A stretch of DNA of 64,000 bases from JAABQT01 sp035459025 (GCA_035459025.1 DATHYT010000090.1:1-64000), one strand, 5' to 3'; shown: positions 8,917-18,090, numbered from the stretch's first letter. Numbers and translations: made by a program. Notes: generated by a model from the letters alone, not told the origin.

Positions 8917-8960
8917 CTTGACCGCAGTCAAGAAAGCGAGACGCACGGCTGCCGGATAAT
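8917..8960 (+). promoter_or_regulatory. Crp/Fnr-type palindrome and -10 before formate dehydrogenase
   Basis: CTTGAC-CGCA-GTCAAG occupies 8917-8932, with its centre between 8924 and 8925. A -10-like GATAAT lies at 8955-8960, centred 33 bp downstream. This is the layout of a class II activator promoter (site near -41.5). Transcription would begin at about 8967, the first base of the downstream start codon. First of four matching sites in the window. Confidence 0.8.
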
Positions 8961-8966
8961 GGCCGC

Positions 8967-10616
8967 ATGAAAGTCCGTCCGACGCCCAAGGGGCGCAGGG
9001 TCGAGCCGCAGGCGCTGCAGGAGGTCAGGGCGCTGCTCGGCACATCGCCGCGCCGTCCCGACCTGCTGATCGAGCACCTGCATCGCATCCAGGACCGCTA
9101 CGGACACCTTTCCGCCGCGCGCCTCGCGGCGCTGGCGCAGGAGCTGAGGCTCTCGCTCACCGAAGTGTTCGAGGTGGCGACCTTCTATCACCACTTCGAC
9201 GTCGTGAAGGAGGGCGAGCAGGCGCCGCCCGCGCTCACCGTGCGCATATGCGATTCCATCGCCTGCGAGATGGCAGGCGCGCGGGAACTCCTCGAGAAAC
9301 TGCCGGCCATCCTCGGCAAGGACGTGCGCGTGATTCCCGCGCCCTGCGTCGGGCGCTGCGAAGTCGCGCCGTGCGCCGTGGTGCACCAGAATCCCGTGGG
9401 CAACGCCACCGTCGACAAGGTGCGCGCGGCGGTGCAGAAAAAGTCCTTCAAGTGCGCGCAGCCCGCGTACATCGATTACGCCGCGTATCGCAAGGCGGGC
9501 GGCTACCGCCTGATCGCCGACTGCCTTGCCGGCAAGCACACGCGCGACGCGATCACCACGATCATGGAGGACTCGGGCTTGAGGGGCCTGGGCGGCGCGG
9601 GGTTCCCGGCCGGCCGCAAGTGGCGCCTGGTCGCCGCCGAGCCCGCGCCGCGGCTGATGGCGGTCAACATCGACGAAGGCGAGCCCGGCACGTTCAAGGA
9701 CCGCTGGTATTTGGAGCGCGACCCGCACCGCTTCCTCGAGGGCATGCTGGTGGCGGCGTGGTGCGCCGGGGTCGGCGAGATCTACGTCTACCTGCGCGAC
9801 GAGTACGCCGGCTGCCGCGCGGTGCTGGAGCGCGAGCTGGCCAAGCTGCAGAAGAACCCGCCGTGCGCGCTGCCGCCGATCAGTCTTCGCCGCGGCGCGG
9901 GCGCCTACATCTGCGGCGAGGAGTCGGCGATGATCGAGTCGATCGAAGGCAAACGCGGCATGCCGCGCCTGCGACCGCCCTACGTAGCGCAGGTGGGCCT
10001 CTTCGGCTACCCGACGCTCGAGCACAACATGGAGACGGTGCACTGGGTGCGCGAGATCGTGGAGAAAGGCGCCGCCTGGTTCTCCGGCCACGGCCGCAAC
10101 GGCCGCAAGGGCCTGCGCTCGTTCTCGGTATCGGGGCGGGTGAACAAGCCCGGCATGCACCTTGCTCCCGCGGGCGTCAGCGCGCGCGAGCTGATCGACG
10201 AGTACTGCGGCGGCATGCTGCCCGGGCACGAGTTCTACGCCTACCTGCCGGGCGGCGCCTCGGGCGGTATCCTGCCCGCGTCGAAGGGCGGCGTGCCGCT
10301 CGACTTCGACACGCTGCAGCCGCACGGCTGCTTCATCGGCTCGGCGGCGATCGTCATCCTGTCGCAGCACGACCAGGCGGCGGCCGCGGCGCGCAACCTG
10401 ATGCGGTTCTTCCGCGAGGAGTCCTGCGGCCAGTGCACGCCCTGCCGCGTCGGTACCGCCAAGGCGCTCGCGCTGATGCAGGAAAGAAAGTGGAACGCGC
10501 CGTTGCTCGGCGAGCTCTCACAGGCGATGATGGACGCCTCGATCTGCGGCCTGGGGCAGGCGGCGCCGAACCCGGTGCAGAGCGTCATCAAATACTTTCC
10601 GCACGAGGTGCAATGA
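8967..10616 (+). CDS. NAD-dependent formate dehydrogenase, fused gamma-beta (NuoE-NuoF-like) subunit
   Basis: A 549-residue fusion. Residues 1-160 are NuoE/FdsG-like with [2Fe-2S] ligands Cys95, Cys100, Cys127 and Cys131. Residues about 165-549 are NuoF/FdsB-like, with the FMN/NAD stretch GLGGAGFPAGRKW, GEPGTFKDR, ICGEESAMIESIEGKRG and the [4Fe-4S] ligands Cys487, Cys490, Cys493 and Cys527. The subunit takes electrons from the molybdenum subunit encoded next and reduces NAD+. Soluble Fds-type enzymes usually have these as two proteins. The ATG at 8967 coincides with the predicted transcription start, so the message may be leaderless; no Shine-Dalgarno sequence precedes it. The stop overlaps the next start (ATGATGA arrangement). 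Confidence 0.93.
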   Translation: MKVRPTPKGRRVEPQALQEVRALLGTSPRRPDLLIEHLHRIQDRYGHLSAARLAALAQELRLSLTEVFEVATFYHHFDVVKEGEQAPPALTVRICDSIACEMAGARELLEKLPAILGKDVRVIPAPCVGRCEVAPCAVVHQNPVGNATVDKVRAAVQKKSFKCAQPAYIDYAAYRKAGGYRLIADCLAGKHTRDAITTIMEDSGLRGLGGAGFPAGRKWRLVAAEPAPRLMAVNIDEGEPGTFKDRWYLERDPHRFLEGMLVAAWCAGVGEIYVYLRDEYAGCRAVLERELAKLQKNPPCALPPISLRRGAGAYICGEESAMIESIEGKRGMPRLRPPYVAQVGLFGYPTLEHNMETVHWVREIVEKGAAWFSGHGRNGRKGLRSFSVSGRVNKPGMHLAPAGVSARELIDEYCGGMLPGHEFYAYLPGGASGGILPASKGGVPLDFDTLQPHGCFIGSAAIVILSQHDQAAAAARNLMRFFREESCGQCTPCRVGTAKALALMQERKWNAPLLGELSQAMMDASICGLGQAAPNPVQSVIKYFPHEVQ

Positions 10617-13420
10617 TGGATCGCGTGAGCACCCAGCAACTGGCGACGCTGCCGATCGAGTTCAAGTTGAACGGCCGGAGCGTGGTCGGCCGGCCGGACG
10701 AGACCCTCATCGAGACCGCGAAACGCCACGGCGTCGAGATCCCGCACCTTTGCTACACGCCCGGCCTGCGGCCTGACGGCAACTGTCGCGCCTGCGTGGT
10801 CGAGATCAAGGGCGAGCGCGTGCTCGCGCCCTCGTGCTGCCGCTACCCGACAGAAGGCATGGAAGTGACGAGCGACTCGGCGCGCGCCGTGCTGTCGCAG
10901 AAGATGGTGCTCGAATTGCTGCTGTCCGACATGCCGGAAAAGCAGTACCGCAAGGATTCCGAGCTCGACCAGTGGGCACGGAAGCTTGACATGGGCCTGC
11001 CGCGCTTCAAGGCGCGCCGGCAGCCCGCGGCCGACATTACGCACCCGGCGATCGCGGTCAACCTCGATGCCTGCATCCAGTGCACGCGCTGCCTGCGCGC
11101 CTGCCGCGAGGAGCAGGTGAACGATGTCATCGGCTACGCCTGGCGCGGCGAGCATTCGAAGATCGTGTTCGACTTCGACGACCCGATGGGCGCCTCGACC
11201 TGCGTCGCCTGCGGCGAGTGCGTGCAGGCCTGCCCCACCGGCGCGCTGATGCCGGCGCGCGAGGCGGGACTGCAGCAGATCGACAAGACCGTGGATTCGG
11301 TGTGCCCGTTCTGCGGCGTCGGGTGCCTGCTGACCTACCACGTCAAGGAAAACGTGATCCAGTTCGTCAACGGCAAGGACGGCCCGTCGAACCACGGGCG
11401 CCTGTGCGTGAAGGGCCGCTACGGCTTCGACTACGTGCAGCATCCGCACCGCCTGACGACACCGCTCATCCGCAAGCCCGGGGTGAAGAAATCGGCAGAC
11501 GTCAAGGTCGATCCGGGTAGCTGGGGCGAGGTGTTTCGCGAAGCGACCTGGGAAGAGGCGCTCGATCTCGCCGCCACGGGCCTCGCGCGCATCCGCGACG
11601 CCGACCGCACGGCGCTCGCCGGCTTCGGTTCCGCGAAAGGCTCGAATGAGGAGGCGTACCTGTTCCAGAAGCTGGTGCGCATGGGTTTTGGCACCAACAA
11701 CGTCGATCACTGCACGCGCCTGTGCCACGCCTCGTCGGTGGCGGCGCTGCTGGAAGGCATCGGCTCGGGCGCGGTGTCGAACCAGGTGAACGATGTCGAG
11801 CACTCGGAAGTCATCTTCCTCATCGGCGCCAACCCGACCTCCAACCACCCGGTGGCGGCGACCTGGCTGAAGAATGCCGCCAAGCGCGGCGCCAAGCTGA
11901 TCGTGGCCGATCCGCGGCGCACCGACCTGAGCCGCCACGCGTCGCACTTCCTGCAGTTCAACCCGGATACCGACGTCGCGCTCCTGAACGCGATGATCCA
12001 CACCATCATCGACGAAGGCCTGGCGAACGAAGCGTTCATCAAGGACCGCACCAGCGGCTACGACGCGCTGAAAGACAACGCGAAGGCGTTCTCGCCGGAG
12101 AAGATGGCGCCGATCTGCGGGATTCCCGCGGCCACCATCCGCGAGGTGGCGCGGCTGTACGCGACCTCGAAGGCCTCGATCATCCTGTGGGGCATGGGCA
12201 TCAGCCAGCATGTGCACGGCACCGACAATGCGCGCTGCCTCATCGCGCTGACGCTGATGACCGGCCAGGTCGGGCGCCCGGGCACCGGCCTGCACCCGCT
12301 GCGTGGCCAGAACAACGTGCAGGGCGCTTCCGACTCGGGCCTCATCCCGATGATGTACCCGGACTACCAGCGCGTGGCGACGCCTGAAGCGAAGGCGCGC
12401 TTCGAGAAGTTCTGGGGCGCCGAGCTCGACCCCAAGCCCGGCCTCACCGTGGTCGAGATCATGCACGCCGCGTACGACGGCAAGATCCGCGGCATGTACA
12501 TCATGGGCGAGAACCCGGCGATGTCGGACCCGGATCTCGCGCACGCGCGCGCGGCGATGGCCAAGCTCGAGCACCTGGTGGTGCAGGACATCTTCCTGAC
12601 CGAGACGGCGTACCTCGCCGACGTGGTGCTGCCGGCCACCGCCTGGCCGGAGAAGGACGGCACCGTGACCAACACCGATCGCATGGTGCAACTGGGCAGG
12701 AAGGCGCTCGACGCTCCGGGCGAGGCGAAGCCCGACCTTTGGATCATCCAGGCGCTGGCGCGGCGCCTGGGGCTCGAGTGGAACTACGCCGGGCCGAAGG
12801 ACGTGTGGAACGAAATGCGCGGCTGCATGGACTCGATCCGCGGCATCACCTGGGAGCGCCTGGAGCGCGATTCCTCCGTCACCTACCCGTGCGAGAACGA
12901 GGGCGACCCCGGGCAGCCGGTCGTGTTCCAGACGCATTTCCCCACCGCCACCGGCCGCGGCAAGTTCGTGCCCGCGGACCTGATCCGCGCTGACGAGCGA
13001 CCCGACCGGGACTACCCGATGGTGCTGATCACCGGACGCCAGCTCGAGCACTGGCACACCGGCGCCATGACGCGCCGCTCGGGCGTGCTCGACGCCATCG
13101 AGCCCGAGCCGATGGCGTCGTTGCATCCCCTCGACCTTGCCGAGCTCCGGGCGAAGCCCGGCGACGTGGTGACGGTCGAATCGCGGCGCGGCCGCATTGC
13201 GCTCTTCGCGCGCGCCGACGAGGGCACCCCGCGCGGCGCGGTGTTCATCCCGTTCGCCTTCCAGGAGGCCGCGGCCAATCTCCTCACCAACCCGGTGCTC
13301 GATCCCTTCGGCAAGATCCCGGAGTTCAAGTACTGCGCGGTGAAGGTGGCGAAGGGCGGGGCGCGCCCCGCCGATCCCGGTTACGGCAAGGGCCGGTCGC
13401 TGGCGCAGATCGCCCGCTAG
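10613..13420 (+). CDS. fdsA: Formate dehydrogenase alpha (molybdenum/tungsten) subunit
   Basis: A 935-residue catalytic subunit oxidising formate to CO2 in the cytoplasm. The N-terminus has a [2Fe-2S] ferredoxin domain (Cys47, 58, 61 and 75 or 76). Two ferredoxin-type [4Fe-4S] clusters follow (Cys154/157/160/164 and 197/200/203/207), then the CPFCGVGC cluster site (231-238 with Cys265) that opens the molybdopterin domain. The active-site residue is Cys371 followed by His372 (RLCHAS), so this is a cysteine, not selenocysteine, enzyme. LRGQNNVQG carries the conserved active-site arginine. Two in-frame ATGs (10613 and 10616) overlap the upstream stop. No fdsD or sulfurtransferase fdhD/fdsC gene follows in this window. 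Confidence 0.95.
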   Translation: MMDRVSTQQLATLPIEFKLNGRSVVGRPDETLIETAKRHGVEIPHLCYTPGLRPDGNCRACVVEIKGERVLAPSCCRYPTEGMEVTSDSARAVLSQKMVLELLLSDMPEKQYRKDSELDQWARKLDMGLPRFKARRQPAADITHPAIAVNLDACIQCTRCLRACREEQVNDVIGYAWRGEHSKIVFDFDDPMGASTCVACGECVQACPTGALMPAREAGLQQIDKTVDSVCPFCGVGCLLTYHVKENVIQFVNGKDGPSNHGRLCVKGRYGFDYVQHPHRLTTPLIRKPGVKKSADVKVDPGSWGEVFREATWEEALDLAATGLARIRDADRTALAGFGSAKGSNEEAYLFQKLVRMGFGTNNVDHCTRLCHASSVAALLEGIGSGAVSNQVNDVEHSEVIFLIGANPTSNHPVAATWLKNAAKRGAKLIVADPRRTDLSRHASHFLQFNPDTDVALLNAMIHTIIDEGLANEAFIKDRTSGYDALKDNAKAFSPEKMAPICGIPAATIREVARLYATSKASIILWGMGISQHVHGTDNARCLIALTLMTGQVGRPGTGLHPLRGQNNVQGASDSGLIPMMYPDYQRVATPEAKARFEKFWGAELDPKPGLTVVEIMHAAYDGKIRGMYIMGENPAMSDPDLAHARAAMAKLEHLVVQDIFLTETAYLADVVLPATAWPEKDGTVTNTDRMVQLGRKALDAPGEAKPDLWIIQALARRLGLEWNYAGPKDVWNEMRGCMDSIRGITWERLERDSSVTYPCENEGDPGQPVVFQTHFPTATGRGKFVPADLIRADERPDRDYPMVLITGRQLEHWHTGAMTRRSGVLDAIEPEPMASLHPLDLAELRAKPGDVVTVESRRGRIALFARADEGTPRGAVFIPFAFQEAAANLLTNPVLDPFGKIPEFKYCAVKVAKGGARPADPGYGKGRSLAQIAR

Positions 13421-13422
13421 GG

Positions 13423-13466
13423 CTTGACCGCAGTCAAGGGCGCGCTCGTGCGCGCTCGCCTATAGT
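13423..13466 (+). promoter_or_regulatory. Crp/Fnr-type palindrome and -10 before fhs
   Basis: CTTGAC-CGCA-GTCAAG at 13423-13438 is identical over 16 bases to the site at 8917. A -10-like TATAGT sits at 13461-13466, again centred 33 bp from the palindrome centre. It begins 2 bp after the fdsA stop codon. Transcription would start near 13472, giving a leader of about 30 nt with GGGGA (13491-13495) before the fhs ATG. Confidence 0.82.
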
Positions 13467-13502
13467 CCGGCAGTCCGCACACATCACCCCGGGGAACACG
13501 CC

Positions 13503-15173
13503 ATGCCGTCCGACATCGATATCGCCCAGGCCGCAAAGCTCAAGCGCGTCAGCAAGGTCGCGCTCGAGCGCCTGGGCATCGCCGAGGAGCACCTCGAGCC
13601 TTACGGGCACTACAAGGCCAAGGTTTCGCTCAAGTACCTCGATTCGCTCAAAGGCAAGAAGAACGGCAAGCTGATCCTTGTGACGGCGATGACGCCCACC
13701 CCGGCGGGCGAAGGCAAGACCACGACCACGGTAGGCCTGGGGGACGCGCTCAACCACATCGGCAAGAAGGCGGTGATCTGCCTGCGCGAGCCCTCGCTCG
13801 GCCCGGTGTTCGGCATGAAGGGCGGCGCCGCCGGCGGCGGCTATGCGCAGGTGGTGCCGATGGAGGACATCAACCTGCATTTCACCGGCGACTTCGGCGC
13901 CATCCAGCTCGCCAACAACCTGCTCGCGGCGATGCTCGACAACCACATCCACCACGGTAACGAGCTCGGCATCGACGTGCGCCGCATCGCCTGGAAGCGG
14001 GTGCTCGACATGAACGACCGCGCGCTGCGCGACGTGGTGGTGTCGCTGGGCGGGCCGGGCAACGGCTACCCGCGCCAGGACGGCTTCGACATCGTCGTGG
14101 CGTCCGAGGTGATGGCGATCTTCTGCCTCGCCACGTCCCTGGAGGACCTGAAGAAGCGCCTCGGTAACATCGTCGTCGGCTACACGCGCGAGCAAAAGCC
14201 GGTGACCGCGCGCGACCTGCAGGCGCACGGCGCAATGACCGTGCTGCTGAAGGACGCGCTGGCGCCGAACCTGGTGCAGACGCTGGAGAACAACCCCGCG
14301 TTCATCCACGGCGGCCCCTTCGCCAATATCGCGCACGGCTGCAACTCGGTGATCGCGACGCAGAGCGCGCTCAAGCTGGCCGACTACGTGGTCACGGAGG
14401 CCGGCTTCGGCGCCGACCTCGGCGCGGAGAAGTTCCTCGACATCAAGTGCCGCAAGAACGGCCTTTCGCCCGATGCCGCGGTCATCGTCGCCACGATCCG
14501 CGCGCTCAAGTACCACGGCGGCGTCGACGTGAAGGAAGTAAACAAGGAGAACGTCGCCGCGCTGGAGCAGGGACTGGTCAACCTCGAGCGCCACGTCGAG
14601 AACGTGAGCAAGGTGTACGGCATTCCCTGCGTGGTGTCGATCAACCGCTTCACCTTCGATACGCCGGCCGAGATCGAGTGCGTGCAGGCGCGCATGAAGA
14701 AGCTCGAGGTGCCGGTGGTGCTCGCCACGCACTGGAGCGACGGCGGCAAGGGCGCCGCGGAGCTCGCCAAGCTGGTGGTCGGGCTATGCGAGAAGCCCTC
14801 CCAGGCGACCTTCGTCTACGAGGACGCCGATCCCCTGTGGGACAAGATCACCAAGATCGCGCAGAAGGTGTACCGCGCGTCCGCGGTCACGGCCGACACC
14901 AAGGTCAGGAACCAGATCAAGAAGCTGCAGGACGACGGCTACGGGCACTACCCGGTGTGCGTGGCGAAGACCCAGTATTCGTTCTCCACCGACGTGGCGA
15001 AGCGCGCGGCGCCGAGCGGCCACGCGCTGAATGTGCGCGAGGTGCGTCTCGCCGCGGGCGCGGAGTTCGTGGTCATGGTCTGCGGCGACATCATGACCAT
15101 GCCGGGACTGCCCAAGGTGCCCTCGGCGGCCAAGATCGACCTGGTCGACGGCAAGGTGGTGGGGCTGTTCTAG
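13503..15173 (+). CDS. fhs: Formate-tetrahydrofolate ligase
   Basis: A 556-residue protein, the usual length for the family. It makes 10-formyl-THF from formate, ATP and THF. The nucleotide-binding loop TPAGEGKTTTTVGLGDAL lies near residue 65; EPSLGPVFGMKGGAAGGGY and GFGADLGAEKF are further family signatures. The C-terminus ends in GDIMTMPGLPKVPSAAKIDL, typical of Fhs. It has its own Crp/Fnr-type promoter site, identical to that of the formate dehydrogenase unit. Formate from oxalate breakdown can therefore be oxidised or fed into the folate pool under the same control. It overlaps the convergent terC-family gene by 4 bp. Confidence 0.97.
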   Translation: MPSDIDIAQAAKLKRVSKVALERLGIAEEHLEPYGHYKAKVSLKYLDSLKGKKNGKLILVTAMTPTPAGEGKTTTTVGLGDALNHIGKKAVICLREPSLGPVFGMKGGAAGGGYAQVVPMEDINLHFTGDFGAIQLANNLLAAMLDNHIHHGNELGIDVRRIAWKRVLDMNDRALRDVVVSLGGPGNGYPRQDGFDIVVASEVMAIFCLATSLEDLKKRLGNIVVGYTREQKPVTARDLQAHGAMTVLLKDALAPNLVQTLENNPAFIHGGPFANIAHGCNSVIATQSALKLADYVVTEAGFGADLGAEKFLDIKCRKNGLSPDAAVIVATIRALKYHGGVDVKEVNKENVAALEQGLVNLERHVENVSKVYGIPCVVSINRFTFDTPAEIECVQARMKKLEVPVVLATHWSDGGKGAAELAKLVVGLCEKPSQATFVYEDADPLWDKITKIAQKVYRASAVTADTKVRNQIKKLQDDGYGHYPVCVAKTQYSFSTDVAKRAAPSGHALNVREVRLAAGAEFVVMVCGDIMTMPGLPKVPSAAKIDLVDGKVVGLF

Positions 15174-15886
15174 CGCGGCTTGCGCCGCAGGCGCAGGTTG
15201 AGCATCTCGACCGCCACCGAGAACGCCATCGCAAAGTAGATGTAGCCCTTGGGCACATGGAAATCCAGGCCGTCGGCAACGAGCGCCATGCCGATCATGA
15301 TGAGGAAGGCAAGGGCCAGCATCTTCACCGTCGGGTGCGCCGACACGAAGCGCCCGATCGGCCCGGCCGCCACCATCATCAGGCCGACCGAGGCGATCAC
15401 GGCGGCGACCATCACGCGCACGTCGTCCACCATGCCGACCGCGGTGATGATGGAATCGAGCGAGAACACCAGGTCGATGACGATGATCTGTCCGATGATC
15501 GCGCCAAAGGTGGCGCGAACGGCTTTCGCGCCGGGGTCGCGCGGGGTCGCGTGATCCTCGTACATCTCGTGGATCTCGCCGGTCGCTTTCCAGATCAGGA
15601 ACAGCCCGCCGGCGAGCAGGATCAGGTCGCGGCCCGAGATCTCGTTGCCGACGACGGTGAAGATCGGCGCAGTGAGGCCGATGATCCAGGCGATCGTCAG
15701 CAGCAGCGCGATGCGCATGAACATGGCGAGGAACAGGCCGATGCGCCGCGCCAGCTCGCGCCGTTGCGGCGGCAGCCGGTCGACCAGGATGGAAATGAAA
15801 ACGATGTTGTCGATGCCGAGCACCAGCTCGAGCGCCGTCAACGTGACGAAAGCGATCCAGGCCTGAGGATCGAGCAGCAGTTCCAC
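15170..15886 (-). CDS. TerC-family integral membrane protein
   Basis: A 238-residue membrane protein with about seven helices. The TerC family acidic motifs are present: LELVLGIDNIVFISIL near the N-terminus and DLVFSLDSIITAVGM in the middle. Family members export or move metal ions, notably Mn2+ in several bacteria. The start is taken as GTG at 15886, giving (M)ELLLDPQAWIAF, because TerC proteins normally begin at this point; the open frame continues upstream without homology. It lies back to back with the cation-exchanger gene at 15943, and its 3' end overlaps fhs. A role in the oxalate region is not evident. Confidence 0.85.
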   Translation of the reverse strand: MELLLDPQAWIAFVTLTALELVLGIDNIVFISILVDRLPPQRRELARRIGLFLAMFMRIALLLTIAWIIGLTAPIFTVVGNEISGRDLILLAGGLFLIWKATGEIHEMYEDHATPRDPGAKAVRATFGAIIGQIIVIDLVFSLDSIITAVGMVDDVRVMVAAVIASVGLMMVAAGPIGRFVSAHPTVKMLALAFLIMIGMALVADGLDFHVPKGYIYFAMAFSVAVEMLNLRLRRKPR

Positions 15887-15942
15887 CCGGCAAGTGTACA
15901 ATCGCGCGCGCCCCGCCGGGGCCAGAACGACAACGGGACACC

Positions 15943-16938
15943 ATGGATACATTGAGCGGCGCCATCGTCGTATTCCTGATCAGCTCGGCGTTCGTCATCG
16001 CCGCCGGCATCGGCCTGGCGCGCTTCGGCGACGACCTCGCCGAGGCTACCGGCTGGGGCAAGCTCTGGGTGGGGACGCTGCTGGTGGGTATCGCCACGTC
16101 GCTGCCCGAGGTCACGGTCAACGTCTCGGCGGTATGGCTGGAGCACAACCCGAGCCTTGCGCTCGGCAATGTGTTCGGCGCCGACATGATCAACATCTTC
16201 GTCATCGGCGTGGTGGCGCTCGTCTTTGGCGTGCCGAACCTCTTCGGCAACCAGGGGCGCGATACGGAGCTGCTGATCCTGACCGGCCTCGGGCTGGTGG
16301 CGCTCGCGCTCGCTTTCGGCGCGTTCGGCGACATCAAGGTGCTCGGCCCGACCAGCGTCGGCGGGCTGCTGATCGGCGCGCTCTACGTCTACGGCATGCG
16401 GCGGGTGTATCTCGCCGGGCTGGAGGCGCCGGGCGAGAACGGCGGCGAGGAGCCCAAGGGCAGCGTGCGCAATGCCTGGATCGGGTTCCTGGTCTCTGCG
16501 GCCGTGGTCATCGTCGCGGGACGCTTCCTCGCCTCGAGCGCCGACGCCATCGCGGAAGCCTCCGGCATCAGCGCGAGCTTCATCGGCGTGCTGCTGGTGT
16601 CGATCGTGACGACCCTGCCCGAAGGCTCGGTGACCGTGGCGGCGAGCCTGCGCCGCTCCTACGGCATCGCGATGGGCAATGTCTACGGCAGCTGCGCGTT
16701 CAACGTCACCATCATCTTCATCGCCGACTTCTTCCACGCGCGCGGCCCGCTGCTGCGCGAAATGCAAAGCGCGCACTTCGCCGCGGCGCTCGCCGCGTTC
16801 GTCCTGATGGGCATGGGCTACCTGGTGTTCAAGGCGTTCCAGTCGCGGCCGTACGCAGCGTTTCGCGCGCTCGCACCGGCGATCCCCATCGTCTACGTTG
16901 CCGCGCTGTACGTGGTCTACGTGCTGGGCCAGGCCTGA
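15943..16938 (+). CDS. Sodium/calcium exchanger (CaCA) family protein
   Basis: A 331-residue membrane protein built from two inverted halves of about five helices. Each half carries an alpha-repeat with the ion-coordinating acidic residue: VGIATSLPEVTVNVSA followed by GNVFGADMINI, and VSIVTTLPEGSVTVAA followed by GNVYGSCAFNV. This matches YrbG-like members of the Ca2+:cation antiporter superfamily. The ion is not proven; Ca2+ or another divalent or monovalent cation is possible. A TACAAT at 15897-15902 could be its -10. It sits just before the transporter operon. If calcium oxalate is the natural substrate, Ca2+ export would fit, but that is inference. Confidence 0.85.
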   Translation: MDTLSGAIVVFLISSAFVIAAGIGLARFGDDLAEATGWGKLWVGTLLVGIATSLPEVTVNVSAVWLEHNPSLALGNVFGADMINIFVIGVVALVFGVPNLFGNQGRDTELLILTGLGLVALALAFGAFGDIKVLGPTSVGGLLIGALYVYGMRRVYLAGLEAPGENGGEEPKGSVRNAWIGFLVSAAVVIVAGRFLASSADAIAEASGISASFIGVLLVSIVTTLPEGSVTVAASLRRSYGIAMGNVYGSCAFNVTIIFIADFFHARGPLLREMQSAHFAAALAAFVLMGMGYLVFKAFQSRPYAAFRALAPAIPIVYVAALYVVYVLGQA

Positions 16939-16960
16939 ACCGGGCCGCGCCTCGATTTTT

Positions 16961-17004
16961 CTTGACGCTGGTCAATGTGGGCGGATTAAGGTAAAACACA
17001 AAAT
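16961..17004 (+). promoter_or_regulatory. Crp/Fnr-type palindrome and -10 before tctCBA
   Basis: CTTGAC-GCTG-GTCAAT at 16961-16976 has the same half-sites with a different 4-base core. A -10-like CAAAAT at 16999-17004 is again centred 33 bp from the palindrome centre. The predicted transcript starts near 17011, leaving about 60 nt of leader before a very strong AGGAGGAG (17061-17068) and the tctC ATG. Confidence 0.75.
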
Positions 17005-17070
17005 CCGACACGGTAGTGCCACGCTCGAAGGGTGCGCCGCGGCGACCGATCAACTCGGACAGGAGGAGTT

Positions 17071-18066
17071 ATGAAGAGGATCTTTTGGCGCGTTCTCGCA
17101 ACAGCGCTTGCCGTCGGCTGGCTCGGCGCGGCGCAGGCGTGGGAACCCAGCAAGACCGTGGAGTTCGTCGTGCCGGCTGGCACCGGCGGCGGCGCCGACC
17201 AGATGGCGCGCGCGATCCAGGGCATCGTTGCCAAGTACAAGCTGATGAACGAATCGATGGTGGTGATCAACCGCAGCGGCGGCTCGGGCGCCGAGGGCTT
17301 CCTCGACGTCAAGGGCTCGCAGGGCAACCCGCACAAGATCATCATCACGCTGTCGAACCTGTTCACCACGCCGCTCGCCACGGGCGTGCCGTTCAACTGG
17401 CGTGACCTGACGCCGGTGAAGATGATGGCGCTCGACAATTTCGTGCTCTGGGTGAACGCCGAGACGCCCTACAAGACGCCTAAGGCGTACGTCGATGCGG
17501 TGAAGCAGGCCGGCTCCGGCAAGATGAAGATGGGCGGCACGGGCGCGAAGCAGGAGGACCAGATCATCACCGCAGCGATCGAGCAGCTGACGGGCGCGAA
17601 GTGGACCTACATCCCGATCAAGGGCGGCGGCGCGGTGGCGGTGCAGCTGGTGGGCAAGCACATCGATTCGTCGGTGAACAACCCGATCGAGGCGGTGGCG
17701 CACTGGCGCGGGGGCAAGCTCCGTCCGCTATGCGTGTTCAATGACAACCCGATGCCGTACAAGGAAAAGCTGACGGGCGACCTGTCCTGGAACAGCATTC
17801 CCACCTGCAAGAAGGCGGGGCTGGACGTCAGCTACATGATGCTGCGCGGCATCTTCATGCCCGGCGGCGTCACCCAGGACCAGGTGGACTACTACGTCGG
17901 CGTGCTGCGCAAGGTGCAGGAGACGGCCGAGTGGAAGGACCTGATGGCCAAGGGTGCGTTCGATACGACCTCGCTGGAAGGCAAGGCGTATGCGGACTGG
18001 GTGGCGCGCGAGGAGGCACGCCACGTGTCGCTGATGAAGGGCGCCGGCTTCATCGCCGGTCAGTAG
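17071..18066 (+). CDS. tctC: Tripartite tricarboxylate transporter substrate-binding protein (Bug/TctC)
   Basis: A 331-residue periplasmic receptor. Residues 1-22 are a signal peptide (positively charged start, ALAVGWLGAAQA, cleavage before WEPSK). The mature N-terminus has the family pattern VEFVVPAGTGGGADQMAR, and further on are INRSGGSGAEGF and GGTGAKQEDQ. Bug receptors bind small carboxylates and deliver them to the TctAB membrane part. Position in an oxalate/formate region, under the same type of promoter site as oxc and fdsA, suggests oxalate as ligand; this is inference. The ATG at 17071 is preferred over an upstream in-frame ATG because it has a strong Shine-Dalgarno sequence and gives a clean signal peptide. 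Confidence 0.92.
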   Translation: MKRIFWRVLATALAVGWLGAAQAWEPSKTVEFVVPAGTGGGADQMARAIQGIVAKYKLMNESMVVINRSGGSGAEGFLDVKGSQGNPHKIIITLSNLFTTPLATGVPFNWRDLTPVKMMALDNFVLWVNAETPYKTPKAYVDAVKQAGSGKMKMGGTGAKQEDQIITAAIEQLTGAKWTYIPIKGGGAVAVQLVGKHIDSSVNNPIEAVAHWRGGKLRPLCVFNDNPMPYKEKLTGDLSWNSIPTCKKAGLDVSYMMLRGIFMPGGVTQDQVDYYVGVLRKVQETAEWKDLMAKGAFDTTSLEGKAYADWVAREEARHVSLMKGAGFIAGQ

Positions 18067-18090
18067 CCGCCCGGATTCGCCGCAAGGGCC

